64,000 nt of DNA from an endosymbiont 'TC1' of Trimyema compressum. Its GTDB lineage: Bacteria > Bacillota > TC1. The notes under the pieces were generated by a model. It made no database searches and was not told the origin of the DNA. It saw only the letters and a program-made list of their open reading frames with translations. How positions within the stretch are numbered: the first letter of the stretch is position 1; every line of letters starts with the position of its first letter. The position numbers and the translations under genes were made by a program. Shown here one piece after another: positions 18,797-27,899 of this stretch. Location: NCBI RefSeq assembly GCF_001584725.1, contig NZ_CP014606.1, forward strand, positions 248,001 to 312,000, read 5' to 3'.

Positions 18797-19558
18797 AGTG
18801 GATTAAAAGATTCATTATGAGTTTACAATTTCTAACGAAAATTCCTATTCCCATTCGGATAAAATTTAATGAAACAGATTTTGGAAAATGTGCAATGTTA
18901 AGTCCTTTAGTAGGGGTTATTTTAGGGACTATATTAGCATTAATTTATTATTTATTTTCTTTTCTTTTTCCGCCACTTATTGTTGGTTTTATTTGTTTAA
19001 TAATTTATGTATTTTTAACGGGTGGTCTTCATTTAGATGGTTTGGGAGATACTTTTGATGGGGTGTTTTCCTATAGGGAAAAAGATAAGATTATTGAGAT
19101 TATGAAGGATAGCCGTTTAGGAACCAATGGCTTGTTGGCAATCTTATTTATTTTAATATTAGATGGTATTTTTATTGGTTTTTTACCACCGTCCATAGGC
19201 GGCGCTATAGGGATTTTTCTAATAGCCTGTTGCAGGTCGTGTAAGTTGTCTTGTGACAGGGGCTACAAACAACTATATATATCGAAGTTATGGTATGTCG
19301 AAAGATTTTGTTTCCTATGCTAATTTAAAGAATTGTTTTCCAATGCTTTTAATAAGTGCAATTATTTTTGTTGTTTGTTTTTCTTATGGAGGCTTAGTCA
19401 TTTATAGTATTATCTTTGTTTTTGCGTTTTTAGCCAGTCGATTTTTCAGCAGAAAAATAGGTGGTGTATCTGGAGATACTATTGGAGCTGTTGTAGAATT
19501 AACTCAACTTGTTTACCTTATTAGCTTATTTCTTTTACAACGAGGAGGCTTTTTATGA
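18793..19558 (+). pseudogene. cobS: CobS (cobalamin 5'-phosphate synthase), frameshifted
   Basis: A membrane enzyme that joins adenosylcobinamide-GDP with alpha-ribazole. FIMSLQFLTKIPIPIRI is the usual N-terminus and GGLHLDGLGDTFDGVFSYREKDKIIEIMKDSRLG is the catalytic block with its acidic metal-binding residues. The rest is hydrophobic. A frameshift near 19220 separates the last 100 residues. The start is probably TTG 18793 behind GGGGGCGG. It is fused in frame to CobU in the present sequence and overlaps cobC by four bases. Confidence 0.87.
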
Positions 19559-20129
19559 AAATATTAATTATTATTCGCCATGGTATGAAAAGTGCTAATA
19601 AAGAAGGTCGTTACTGTGGTCATTTGGATTTGCCTTTAATTGAAGAGGGAATGGCTATTTTAAAAGAGCCTAAAAGTTGCTTGCGAAAAGAAAATATTAG
19701 TCAGATTATTTCGAGTCCATTAATTAGGGCAGAAGAAACGTCAAATTTGCTTTTTCCAGAGCAGAAAGTCAACTTAAAGAAATAAATTTTGGTCTTTTTG
19801 AAGGTTTAAGCTATAGTGAAATTAGCAATCGATTTCCAGAGGAACAAAAGGCCTGGAGTGAGGATTTTCTGAATTTTAGCTTTCCTGAAGGAGAGTCTTT
19901 TAAGAAATTTTATAATAGAGTCGGCAAATATGTAAATCAGTTGATAGAAGATTTTTTAAAGACAGAGGAAGAAACTATAGCCGTGTTTACCCATTTAGGG
20001 GTTATTCAGTGTATGTTAATCCATATTTTAAAATTGGATGATAGTATGTTATGGCGTTTTAAAGTTAGAAATGGCCGCTACATGAAAGTGGGCTTGGATC
20101 AATCAGGATATGGTTATTTAAGTTGGTAG
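19555..20129 (+). pseudogene. cobC: CobC-like alpha-ribazole phosphatase, frameshifted
   Basis: A histidine-phosphatase-superfamily protein of about 190 residues in the cobalamin gene cluster. The active-site motif reads IIRHGMKSANKEGRYCGHLD; the usual RHGET has Met-Lys in place of Glu-Thr. A frameshift near 19779 separates INFGLFEGLSYSEI and the second His region (VFTHLGVIQ). The start overlaps cobS (ATGA). Together with broken cobT, cobU and cobS, it means the whole late assembly branch is disabled. Confidence 0.83.
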
Positions 20130-20146
20130 TTTATAGGAGGCTAAAC

Positions 20147-20612
20147 ATGAAAAGATTTTTCACATCATGGAGTGGTGGAAAGGACTGTACCCTTTGTGAA
20201 GCAACTAGCTATTTTAAAAAAACAAGGCATCGACTATGGCGTTTTTGGAGATATGGACTTAGAAGCTCATCGTCAATGGCAGGAAATGGTTTGTGAAAAG
20301 GTTGGCATGGACGCTCTTATGCCTTTATGGTTAAAAGGCAGAGAAGCCAATACAAGACAGTTTATAGACTTATGCTTTAAAGCAATTATTACAAGTATTA
20401 AGCTAGATGTTGTTGATAAAAAGTATTTAGGTGAGGTATTAACCCATAATATTGTTGATAGAATGAAGTTAGAGGGTATTGAACCCTCTGGTGAAGGTGG
20501 AGAATTTCATACGGCTGTAATTGCAGGACCTCTATTTAAAAAACCAATTAATATTACAATTGAAGATAAACTTTTTAATGAGACCCATGGTTTCATTAAA
20601 TATAAAATTTAA
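20147..20612 (+). pseudogene. Dph6-like (MJ0570-type) ATP-pyrophosphatase, internal deletion
   Basis: The start ATG 20147 sits behind TAGGAGG and encodes MKRFFTSWSGGKDCTL, the PP-loop of the diphthine-ammonia-ligase-like family. Only about 10 codons later a different frame continues with LKKQGIDYGVFGDMDLEAHRQWQ and GIEPSGEGGEFHT, which in the family lie about 60 residues further on. So some 180 bases after the PP-loop are gone, with a frame change. The bacterial function of this family is uncertain; corrinoid-linked amide formation has been proposed from its frequent cob neighbourhood. Confidence 0.75.
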
Positions 20613-20613
20613 A

Positions 20614-21680
20614 TTAAAGAAGCTTTTTAAATGCTGTAGGAATGGAGAGGGTATTTATATCCTCTTTTTTTATCCAAAAAATATTAGGGGCTTCTATTTT
20701 TTTACTGAGCTTAATAGGGTAGAGTGTCAGATGCCAAGTTTTATGGGTAAAATGATGGGTTTTTGGTTTAATGGTTTTCCCGAAGTAACTTCCGTATGGT
20801 ATTTTTTGAGGAAATACTCCTTTAAATTTTCATCTGCAGGTAAGCCCATCTAAATTAGCTAGTAAATCTCTACTCGGTCTTTTTTCAAATAAAAGACAGT
20901 TATCATAGGTTACATAGCCAACTTCTAAATAACTAACTGTTTTTTATTTTCTTTTTATTCACCGGAAACGCTTCAATGGCATTGTTGTTATAGGCCATAC
21001 AAATTGGGCTAAATGGGCAGCTGGTGCAGGCTGGATTTTTTTGGCGCAAACAAGGGAACCTAAATCCATCAATGCTTCATTAAAGTCTCCAGAATTATCT
21101 TCGGACATAATATTTTTAATTTTTCTTGAAAATAGCGTTTTGTTTTAGGGTTTGAAATATTTTTTTAAGACCGAATAAACGGCTGAATACTCTTAGTAGA
21201 TTACCATCAACAGCAGGGGTTTTTCTCCAAATGCAATACTTGCAATTACACCAGCTGTATAGTCACCAATGCCAGGTAATTTTTTTAAGGCGTCAAAAGA
21301 TTGGGGTAGTCGACTATTAAAATTCTTTGTCTAACCTTTTGGGCGCATTTAAGGAGATTTCTACCTCGAGAATAGTAGCCTAAACCTTCCCAAAGTTTTA
21401 ATACTTTTTCTTCAGTTCCTAGACTGAGGGCTTCTAGTGTTGGGTAAGCTTCTATAAAACGGCTAAAGTAAGGGATTACAGTTTGCATTTGTGTTTGTTG
21501 CAACATTATTTCTGACAATAGAATATAGTAAGGGTTTTTATTTTCTCTAAAGGGTAGCTCTCTTTTATTCTTTTTGTACCATAAAAAAAGATTTTCATTT
21601 ATCTGAATGTTAAGTAATTGTTGTTTTTCTTTTTTGGAGAGTTCTTTTTTGTTAGGTTTGAAGTTAAAAAATGTTCATAC
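20614..21680 (-). pseudogene. mutY: MutY adenine glycosylase, multiply broken
   Basis: Remnant of the glycosylase that removes adenine opposite 8-oxoguanine. Recognisable parts, reading on the minus strand: LSEIMLQQTQMQTVIPYFSRF, LWEGLGYYSRGRNL, LPGIGDYTAGVIASIAFGE, then the Cys ladder ending CTSCPFSPICMA, and a MutT-like C-terminal domain ending in FTHKTWHLTLYPI. Frameshifts and stops occur near 21300, 21215, 21130, 21060 and 20850. The stop lies two bases from the stop of the converging ATPase gene; a hairpin with a T-run at 20646-20672 falls inside the coding end. Confidence 0.83.
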
Positions 21681-22046
21681 TTTTCTAGCAGGGGAACTAA
21701 AGGGCGATTATGTGGTAGTAAATTATATTTTTTTAAGTCTTTAATAGAAATCCAATAAGCAGTTTCGTATTCATAATCCTCTAAATTATTAAAAGAATCA
21801 CCAATAAAGAAAAATAGAGTATAAAATCTTCACTGTTATTTTTAAAAAGAAAATGTGCATATGGAATGGTTAGATTTAATTCTTCATAAAGCTCTCTTTC
21901 AAGAGATTCTAAGATGGTTTCAGGGTATTCTAATTTACCTCCTGGAAATTCAAAATAACCAGGAAATGGTTTGTTTTAATTTCTTTTACCGATTAGGTTT
22001 TTTGAGTAGTCGGCTTGTATAGAATGCCCATTGTTACCTGTCTCAT
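21681..22046 (-). pseudogene. MutT-like NUDIX hydrolase, broken
   Basis: A Nudix protein upstream of mutY. The Nudix box is clear: GGKLEYPETILESLERELYEEL, preceded by GYFEFP. The start is ATG 22046 (MRQVTMGILY). Frameshifts near 22010 and 21820, plus a TAA near 21978, break it. Its C-terminal segment (NRPLVPLLEKYEHF) runs toward MutY without an obvious intervening start codon, so the two may once have been fused or tightly coupled. Predicted role: 8-oxo-dGTP clean-up. Confidence 0.72.
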
Positions 22047-22133
22047 TTTAACGCCTACTTTCTTACCAGTATAAAATTATCTCCATTTATGATAAGATAT
22101 ACAAAGACAATAATCAAGGACGGGGGAGATAAA

Positions 22134-22619
22134 ATGAAGATTACTTTTAAGTCACAAGGTCGTTTTTTTGCTGAAGTTGCAATCATTGCTTCTTTATATG
22201 CTGTACTAACAGTTGTATTGCCTATTAGCTATGGACCTATTCAATTTAGAATAGCAGAAGCTTTAATTGTTTTAGTATGTTTTAGACGTTCAGCTTTACC
22301 AGGTTTAATAGTAGGGTGTTTAATTGCTAATTTGTTTAGCCCATTTGGATTGCCGGATGTTATTTTTGGCACTTTAGCAACAGCTGTTGGTGTAGGGATT
22401 GTTTATAAGCTAAGGCATCGTAAAATTGGCTGGGTAATGTTACCACCGTTAATTGCCAATAGCTTAATAGTGGGTATTGAATTAACTGTATTTGCAGGGA
22501 TTCCTTTCTGGTTTTCAGCCGGAGGGGTTTTCTTAGGCGAGATAGTAATTCTCTATGGATTGGGAATTCCTTTTTACTATGCTCTGAAAAAAATGAAGTT
22601 TAAGCAGGATATTACATAG
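22134..22619 (+). CDS. queT: QueT family transporter (queuosine precursor, ECF S component)
   Basis: A 161-residue membrane protein with five to six hydrophobic segments. EVAIIASLYAVLTVVLPISYGPIQFRIAEALIVL is the typical QueT N-terminal block and FGLPDVIFGTLAT the next. QueT is the substrate-binding subunit of an energy-coupling-factor importer for queuosine precursors; the ECF module is not in this window. The start ATG 22134 follows GGGGGAG; an earlier ATG at 22089 has no ribosome site. I looked for a preQ1 riboswitch upstream and saw none. Confidence 0.87.
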   Translation: MKITFKSQGRFFAEVAIIASLYAVLTVVLPISYGPIQFRIAEALIVLVCFRRSALPGLIVGCLIANLFSPFGLPDVIFGTLATAVGVGIVYKLRHRKIGWVMLPPLIANSLIVGIELTVFAGIPFWFSAGGVFLGEIVILYGLGIPFYYALKKMKFKQDIT

Positions 22620-22718
22620 CTTGAGAAAAATATAACATTTGGAAACACTTATTAAAGATTGATTTTTATTCAATTTTACTATATTCTTATAAGTAAGAAC
22701 ATATTGGTGAATGAATAT

Positions 22719-22893
22719 CAGCAGGAGAGTGGTGAAAAGCCACACCGATGGAGCAACTTGTTAACAATGCGAGTTAATTGAGGAATCTCTCAGGTACAAG
22801 GTACTGTTGGTGGACACGAACTCTGGAGAGATCTCGCATGTGAGACACCAAAGAGAATAAGCGCTTAGATAGTGCAAAAGTCTTCAGGTAAAA
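22719..22893 (+). promoter_or_regulatory. tandem glycine riboswitch
   Basis: Two glycine aptamers in series. The first runs AGGAGAGTGGTGAAAAGCC..ACCGATGGAGCAA..AATCTCTCAGGTACAAGGTACTG; the second runs GGACACGAACTCTGGAGAG..ACACCAAAGAGAATAAGCGC..CTTCAGGTAAAAGGAC. It directly precedes gcvT. Such elements switch on glycine cleavage when glycine binds. Confidence 0.93.
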
Positions 22894-22934
22894 GGACAGG
22901 GAAAAAGCGCAAGTTTTTTCTCGTGTCCTTTTTA
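22893..22934 (+). terminator. glycine-riboswitch expression platform terminator
   Basis: AAGGACAGG..AAAAAGCGC paired with GTTTTTTC..TGTCC, followed by TTTTTA. It overlaps the end of the second aptamer and lies 50 bases before gcvT. Confidence 0.75.
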
Positions 22935-22982
22935 CAAGTTATTTGTTTATTATATGTTGAAAATATTTTGGAGGTGCAATTT

Positions 22983-24083
22983 ATGTCAGATAATTTGAAA
23001 AAAACCCCTTTAAATCAAAAGCATTATGACCTAGGAGCTAAAATGGTGGATTTTGGTGGCTGGGATATGCCGGTTCAGTATTCAGGTATTTTAGATGAGC
23101 ATGAAGCAGTTCGAACAAAATCAGGTTTATTTGATGTTAGCCACATGGGAGAATTCTGGATTACAGGAAAAGATGCTAGTAAGTTTATTAATTACTTACT
23201 ATCAAGCAGTGTAACAAATGTAAAGGATGGTTTTATTAAGTATGGTGTTTTAATGCTACCTACTGGTAAAGCAGTTGACGATTTATTGGCTTACAAATTT
23301 AACGATGAAAAATATTTATTAGTGCCAAACGCATCTAATACACCAAAAGACTATCAATGGATTTTAGATCATAAAGATGGCTTTGATGTAGTATTTGAAG
23401 ACAAATCAGATGTGACTGGTGAAGTAGCAATTCAAGGGCCTTTAGCCGAGAAAATTTTACAAAAAATTACAGATATTAATTTAAAAGATATTCCTTTTTA
23501 TTCTTTTAAAGTAGGTAAAGTAGCTGGTGTTGAGGCTATTGTTTCAAGAACTGGTTATACTGGAGAAGATGGTTTTGAAATTTATGTTGAATCAAATGAT
23601 GGTAAAGATATTAACATTGTTTGGGACAAAATTTTAGAAGTTAGCGGAGAAGATATTAAACCAGCAGGTTTAGGCTGTAGAGATACACTTCGTTTTGAAA
23701 TGAAGTTACCTTTATATGGTCATGAGCTAAGTGATGAAATTTCTCCATTAGAAACTGGTATTGGTCGTTTTGTTGATTTAGACAAAGATGATTTTATTGG
23801 TAAAGATGCTTTAGATAAAGAAAAAGCTGAAGGTAGAAAACGTAAAGTTGTGGGTTTAGAAATGGTTGGCAGAGGAATTGCTAGAGATGATTACCCAGTG
23901 AAAAAAGATGGTAATGTAGTTGGCTATATTACTTCTGGTAGCTATTCTCCATCATTAAAGAAAAACTTAGGCTTAGCTTTGGTTTCTATGGATGTTGCAG
24001 TTGATGACAAAATCGCTGTTGAAATTCGTGGCAAAGATGTAGAAGCAGTTGTAGTTAAAACACCATTTTACAAAAAAGGGTAA
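22983..24083 (+). CDS. gcvT: aminomethyltransferase, glycine cleavage T protein
   Basis: A 366-residue T protein that moves the aminomethyl carbon from lipoylated H protein to tetrahydrofolate. N-terminal LGAKMVDFGGWDMPVQYSGILDEHEAVR and FDVSHMGEF are standard, followed by SRTGYTGEDGFEIY and the C-terminal barrel ending VVKTPFYKKG. The start ATG 22983 follows TTGGAGGTG; reading frame upstream of it overlaps the riboswitch and is not coding. First gene of the operon, intact. Confidence 0.95.
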   Translation: MSDNLKKTPLNQKHYDLGAKMVDFGGWDMPVQYSGILDEHEAVRTKSGLFDVSHMGEFWITGKDASKFINYLLSSSVTNVKDGFIKYGVLMLPTGKAVDDLLAYKFNDEKYLLVPNASNTPKDYQWILDHKDGFDVVFEDKSDVTGEVAIQGPLAEKILQKITDINLKDIPFYSFKVGKVAGVEAIVSRTGYTGEDGFEIYVESNDGKDINIVWDKILEVSGEDIKPAGLGCRDTLRFEMKLPLYGHELSDEISPLETGIGRFVDLDKDDFIGKDALDKEKAEGRKRKVVGLEMVGRGIARDDYPVKKDGNVVGYITSGSYSPSLKKNLGLALVSMDVAVDDKIAVEIRGKDVEAVVVKTPFYKKG

Positions 24084-24109
24084 TCCCTTTAATTGGAAGG
24101 AGCGATTTT

Positions 24110-25459
24110 ATGAATTATGTACCTATTACGGAGCAAGAAAAAGAAACGATGCTTCAGAAAATAGGCGTAAAATCTATTGAGGAATTATTTCAAGACATTC
24201 CTGAGGATTTACGTTTGAAAGATACTATGGCTATGCCGAAAGGCCTTTCAGAATATGAAACAAGACAACTGCTAATGAAAATGGCAGGAAAAAACAAAGA
24301 TACAAATGCTAACCCATGTTTCATGGGTGCTGGTGCGTACAACCACTTTGTACCAACTATTGTAGATCATCTGATTAGCCGTTCAGAATTCTACACCGCT
24401 TATACACCATACCAACCTGAAATCAGCCAAGGAACATTACAAAATATTTATGAATTCCAAACAATGGTTTGTGAGTTATTTGGTTTAGATGTTTCGAATG
24501 CATCAGTTTATGATGGTGCAACTGCATTAGCAGAGGCTATGATTATGGCATGTGATAAAAGAAAAAATGAAGTAGTTATTTCTGCTGGTGTTCATCCTGA
24601 ATATATTGAAACTGCTAAAACATATGCCCATGGACCAGGACAAGTTGTGAAAATTGCTGAAATGAAAGACGGCGTTACACCGGTTGAGGCTTTTGAAGCT
24701 TTGGCAACAGAAAAGGCTGCTGCTTATGTTATTCAATACCCTAACTTCTTTGGGTCAGTAGAAGATGTTGCTAAAATTGTTGAAGCAGCACATGCGAGAA
24801 AAGCATTAGTTATTGCAGTTGTAACTGATTTATCTGCAATGGGTGTTTTAGAATCTCCAGGCAGTTTAGGTGTAGATATTGCTGTTGGAGATGGTATCTG
24901 TTTTGCTGGACCTACTTCATTTTCAGGACCAAATATTGGTTTAATTGCAACAACAACTAAACTAGGTAGAAAATTACCTGGACGTATTGCTGGTGTTACA
25001 GAAGACGTTGAAGGAAAAAAAGCATATGTATTGACTATGCAAGCTCGTGAGCAACATATTAGAAGAGACAAAGCTTCTTCTAATATTTGTTCCAACCAAG
25101 CCCTATATGCTTTAGCAGTAAATATTACATTATCTGCTTTAGGAAAAGCTGGTTTAAAAGAAGTAGCTGAAAAAAGTTTATCTAATGCCCATTACTTAAA
25201 AGATGCACTTACAAAAATTGAAGGAGTTGAATTATTGTATAATCAACCATTTTACTGTGAGTTTGCTCTAAAATTACCAATTAAAGCTAAAGTTTTACAA
25301 GAAAAATTATTAGAAAATGGATTCTTAGCTCCAGTTGACTTAGGTCATTTTAACGAGAAATTAGATCATGTTGGTCTATTCTTTGTTAATGAACTTCGTT
25401 CAAAAGGAGAAATGGATGCATTAGTTAACGCAGTGGAGGTGATTATCAATGCTAAATAA
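24110..25459 (+). CDS. gcvPA: glycine dehydrogenase (decarboxylating) subunit 1
   Basis: A 449-residue N-terminal half of the P protein in the split form common in Firmicutes. Typical segments are MGAGAYNHFVPTIVDHLISRSEFYTAYTPYQPEISQGTLQ at residues 72-112, VYDGATALAEA, and GPTSFSGPNIGLIATT. The PLP lysine is on the partner subunit. The gene lies 26 bases after gcvT behind GGAAGGAG and overlaps gcvPB by 11 bases. Intact. Confidence 0.95.
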   Translation: MNYVPITEQEKETMLQKIGVKSIEELFQDIPEDLRLKDTMAMPKGLSEYETRQLLMKMAGKNKDTNANPCFMGAGAYNHFVPTIVDHLISRSEFYTAYTPYQPEISQGTLQNIYEFQTMVCELFGLDVSNASVYDGATALAEAMIMACDKRKNEVVISAGVHPEYIETAKTYAHGPGQVVKIAEMKDGVTPVEAFEALATEKAAAYVIQYPNFFGSVEDVAKIVEAAHARKALVIAVVTDLSAMGVLESPGSLGVDIAVGDGICFAGPTSFSGPNIGLIATTTKLGRKLPGRIAGVTEDVEGKKAYVLTMQAREQHIRRDKASSNICSNQALYALAVNITLSALGKAGLKEVAEKSLSNAHYLKDALTKIEGVELLYNQPFYCEFALKLPIKAKVLQEKLLENGFLAPVDLGHFNEKLDHVGLFFVNELRSKGEMDALVNAVEVIINAK

Positions 25460-26918
25460 AGCAGAACCACTTATTTTTGAAATGAGCACTCCAGGACATA
25501 AAGGTTATAGTCTTCCAGAATTACAAGTACCTAAAGTAGATCAAGGAAATGTTTTGCCAGGAGGAATGCTCCGTAAAGAAGAGGCTGATTTACCAGAGGT
25601 AAGCGAAATTGAAGTTGTACGTCATTTTACTCACTTATCAAGTATGAACTTTGGTGTTGATACAGGATTTTATCCATTAGGCTCTTGTACAATGAAATAT
25701 AATCCTAAATTAAATGAAAATACAAGCCGTTTGCCAGGATTTATTTGGATGCATCCTTACCAACCAGAAAGTACAATGCAAGGCGGATTACAGTTAATGT
25801 ATGAATTGCAAAAATTAATTGCTGAATTAACTGGTATGGATTCTGTAACATTACAACCTGCAGCAGGGGCTCATGGAGAGTTAGCTGGTATTAAAGTAAT
25901 CAGAGCTTACCATGAAAATAGAGGTGATTTCAAAAGAACAAAAGTTATTGTTCCTGATGCCGCCCATGGTACAAACCCTGCTACTGCAGTTATGGCTGGA
26001 TACGAAATCTTTGAGATTAAGTCTTCACCAGAAGGTGATGTAGATATTGAAGCATTAAAAGAAGCTGTTGGTGATGACACAGCTGCCTTAATGTTAACTA
26101 ACCCAAGTACCCTTGGTTTATTTAAAAGAAACATTAAAGAAATTACTAAAATTGTTCACGATGCAGGTGGTCAAATTTACTATGATGGTGCTAATGCTAA
26201 TGCTATTATGGGTATTACAAGACCTGGTGATATGGGATTTGACGTTGTTCACCTTAATGTTCACAAAACATTATCTGCCCCTCATGGTGGCGGTGGACCA
26301 GGTGCAGGCCCAATTGGTGTAAAAGCTCACTTAGCTGAATTTTTACCAGCACCAATTGCAGAGTACAATAAAGATGAAGAAAGATACTACTTAGAATATG
26401 ATATTCCAAATTCAATTGGCAGAATGAAAATGTTCTATGGTAACTTCTCTGTTCTTGTTAAAGCATATACTTATATGCGTGCACTTGGACCTGAAGGCTT
26501 AAAACAAGCTTCTCAGTATGCTGTGCTTAATGCAAACTACTTAAAGAAACTCGTAAGTGAGTTTTTACATGTAGAAGCACCAGAACGTTTTGCAATGCAT
26601 GAGTTTATTATGACTCCGGCAAATATTGCTGATACAGGTGTTCATACACTTGATATTGCTAAGAGAATGATTGACTATGGATATCATCCACCAACAATTT
26701 ACTTTCCATTAATTGTTGCAGAGGCAATGATGGTTGAGCCAACTGAGACTGAAACAAAAGAGACTCTTGAAGGTTTTGCTGAGGTTGTAGGCAAGATTGT
26801 AGCAGAGGCTAAGGCTAATGCGTCTATTGTTACTTCTGCATCTCATATGACTAGAATTAAGCGTCTAGACGAAGTAAAAGCAGCTAGAGAGCCAAACTTA
26901 CGTTATACTAAATCATAA
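25449..26918 (+). CDS. gcvPB: glycine dehydrogenase (decarboxylating) subunit 2
   Basis: A 489-residue C-terminal half of P protein carrying the PLP site: HLNVHKTLSAPHGGGGPGAGPIG contains the Schiff-base lysine (about residue 274). GSCTMKYNPKLNE near residue 80 and PAAGAHGELAG are also standard. The ribosome site GGAGG lies inside the end of gcvPA. No gcvH or lipoamide dehydrogenase follows; a terminator closes the operon, so those subunits must be elsewhere. Confidence 0.95.
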   Translation: MLNKAEPLIFEMSTPGHKGYSLPELQVPKVDQGNVLPGGMLRKEEADLPEVSEIEVVRHFTHLSSMNFGVDTGFYPLGSCTMKYNPKLNENTSRLPGFIWMHPYQPESTMQGGLQLMYELQKLIAELTGMDSVTLQPAAGAHGELAGIKVIRAYHENRGDFKRTKVIVPDAAHGTNPATAVMAGYEIFEIKSSPEGDVDIEALKEAVGDDTAALMLTNPSTLGLFKRNIKEITKIVHDAGGQIYYDGANANAIMGITRPGDMGFDVVHLNVHKTLSAPHGGGGPGAGPIGVKAHLAEFLPAPIAEYNKDEERYYLEYDIPNSIGRMKMFYGNFSVLVKAYTYMRALGPEGLKQASQYAVLNANYLKKLVSEFLHVEAPERFAMHEFIMTPANIADTGVHTLDIAKRMIDYGYHPPTIYFPLIVAEAMMVEPTETETKETLEGFAEVVGKIVAEAKANASIVTSASHMTRIKRLDEVKAAREPNLRYTKS

Positions 26919-26944
26919 GTTAAACAAATTTGTATCATATAGAA

Positions 26945-26975
26945 AGAAGCTGGTTATTTAACTGGCTTCTTTTTA
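26945..26975 (+). terminator. terminator of the gcv operon
   Basis: AAGAAGCTGG, short loop, CTGGCTTCTT followed by TTTAA, 26 bases after the gcvPB stop. Confidence 0.8.
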
Positions 26976-27097
26976 AATTGTGTTTTTTTCGTAGGCTTTT
27001 TGAGAAAGCTATAGAAATAGTGACTCTTTGAGGATTATAATAGATTTAAGATATTAGATAAGAAATGTTTTAAGAATAAACTAGGAGGGGGATAATA

Positions 27098-27849
27098 ATG
27101 CATAGTAAAGGTAAAAAATAGGATAATAATTATTATTTGCCTAATAGCATTAATAGGATTTTTTGTTATAGCTTTTGCTTTATTAAATACCATAAATAAG
27201 TTTGAATCAGTTTTTACTTTACATAATGATAGGGTCAGTGTTGAAGCACAATCTTACCCAGTAGAAGCTTTTATTGATATGCCTTTACTTTATCAATTTG
27301 ATGATCCTCCTTTATATAATGGCTGTGAGGTTACTTCTTTAGCAATGATTCTGAGTAACAGCGGTTATGATATTAGTAAAAATCAATTAGCTCAGGAGAT
27401 TAATAAAGAACCCTTTATTGATGAAGATGGATTCTATGGCAATTTCAATATTGGTTTTGTAGGGTGATATTGAGGGTATTGATTCTGGGTTAGGGGTTTA
27501 CAATAAACCCGTTGAAGATGTATTAGTGAAATATGTCAATAAGAATCAGGTGAAAAATATTTCTGGAGAGTCTTTTCAAGAGGTTGAAAAAGCTATTGCT
27601 TTAGGTTCTCCTGTTTGGGTTATTAAAACAATAGATTTTATGCCTGCCGCTGATATGGAGGCTTGGCCTACACGACAAGGAATAATGGAAATTACATATT
27701 CCATGCATAGTGTTGTAGTAGTTGGATATGATCAAGATTTTATTTACCTTAATGATCCTTATGGTGAAAAAGACTATAGAACCGATAAAGAAAATTTTAT
27801 TGCTGCCTGGAAACAGATGGGGAGTCAAGGAATCTATATTGAAAAATAG
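27098..27849 (+). pseudogene. C39-like (papain-fold) peptidase family protein, frameshifted
   Basis: About 245 residues: a short N-terminal membrane anchor (IIICLIALIGFFVIAFALL), then a C39-like domain with the catalytic Cys in YNGCEVTSLAMIL and the His in MHSVVVVGYDQDFIYLNDPYG. This layout is found in secreted or surface C39_2-type proteins. Frameshifts near 27118 (inside the anchor) and near 27463 break it. The start ATG 27098 follows AGGAGGGG. The target is unknown; no bacteriocin-exporter domains are attached. Confidence 0.78.
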
Positions 27850-27856
27850 GTTTGAA

Positions 27857-27896
27857 AAAGGACTGAATTTGCATTTTATAAATTCAGTCCTTTTAT
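27857..27896 (+). terminator. terminator after the C39-like gene
   Basis: AAGGACTGAATTT and AAATTCAGTCCTTT with a 9-base loop, then TATTATA. It can act on both strands. Confidence 0.85.
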
Positions 27897-27899
27897 TAT

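Noticed and set aside
20521-20853. A 110-residue forward frame over the mutY remnant
   Set aside because: It starts inside the ATPase gene and runs antisense to recognisable MutY C-terminal sequence; no ribosome site.
22050-22133. preQ1 riboswitch upstream of queT
   Set aside because: I looked for the conserved CC/TA-rich preQ1 aptamer and a following terminator and found neither.
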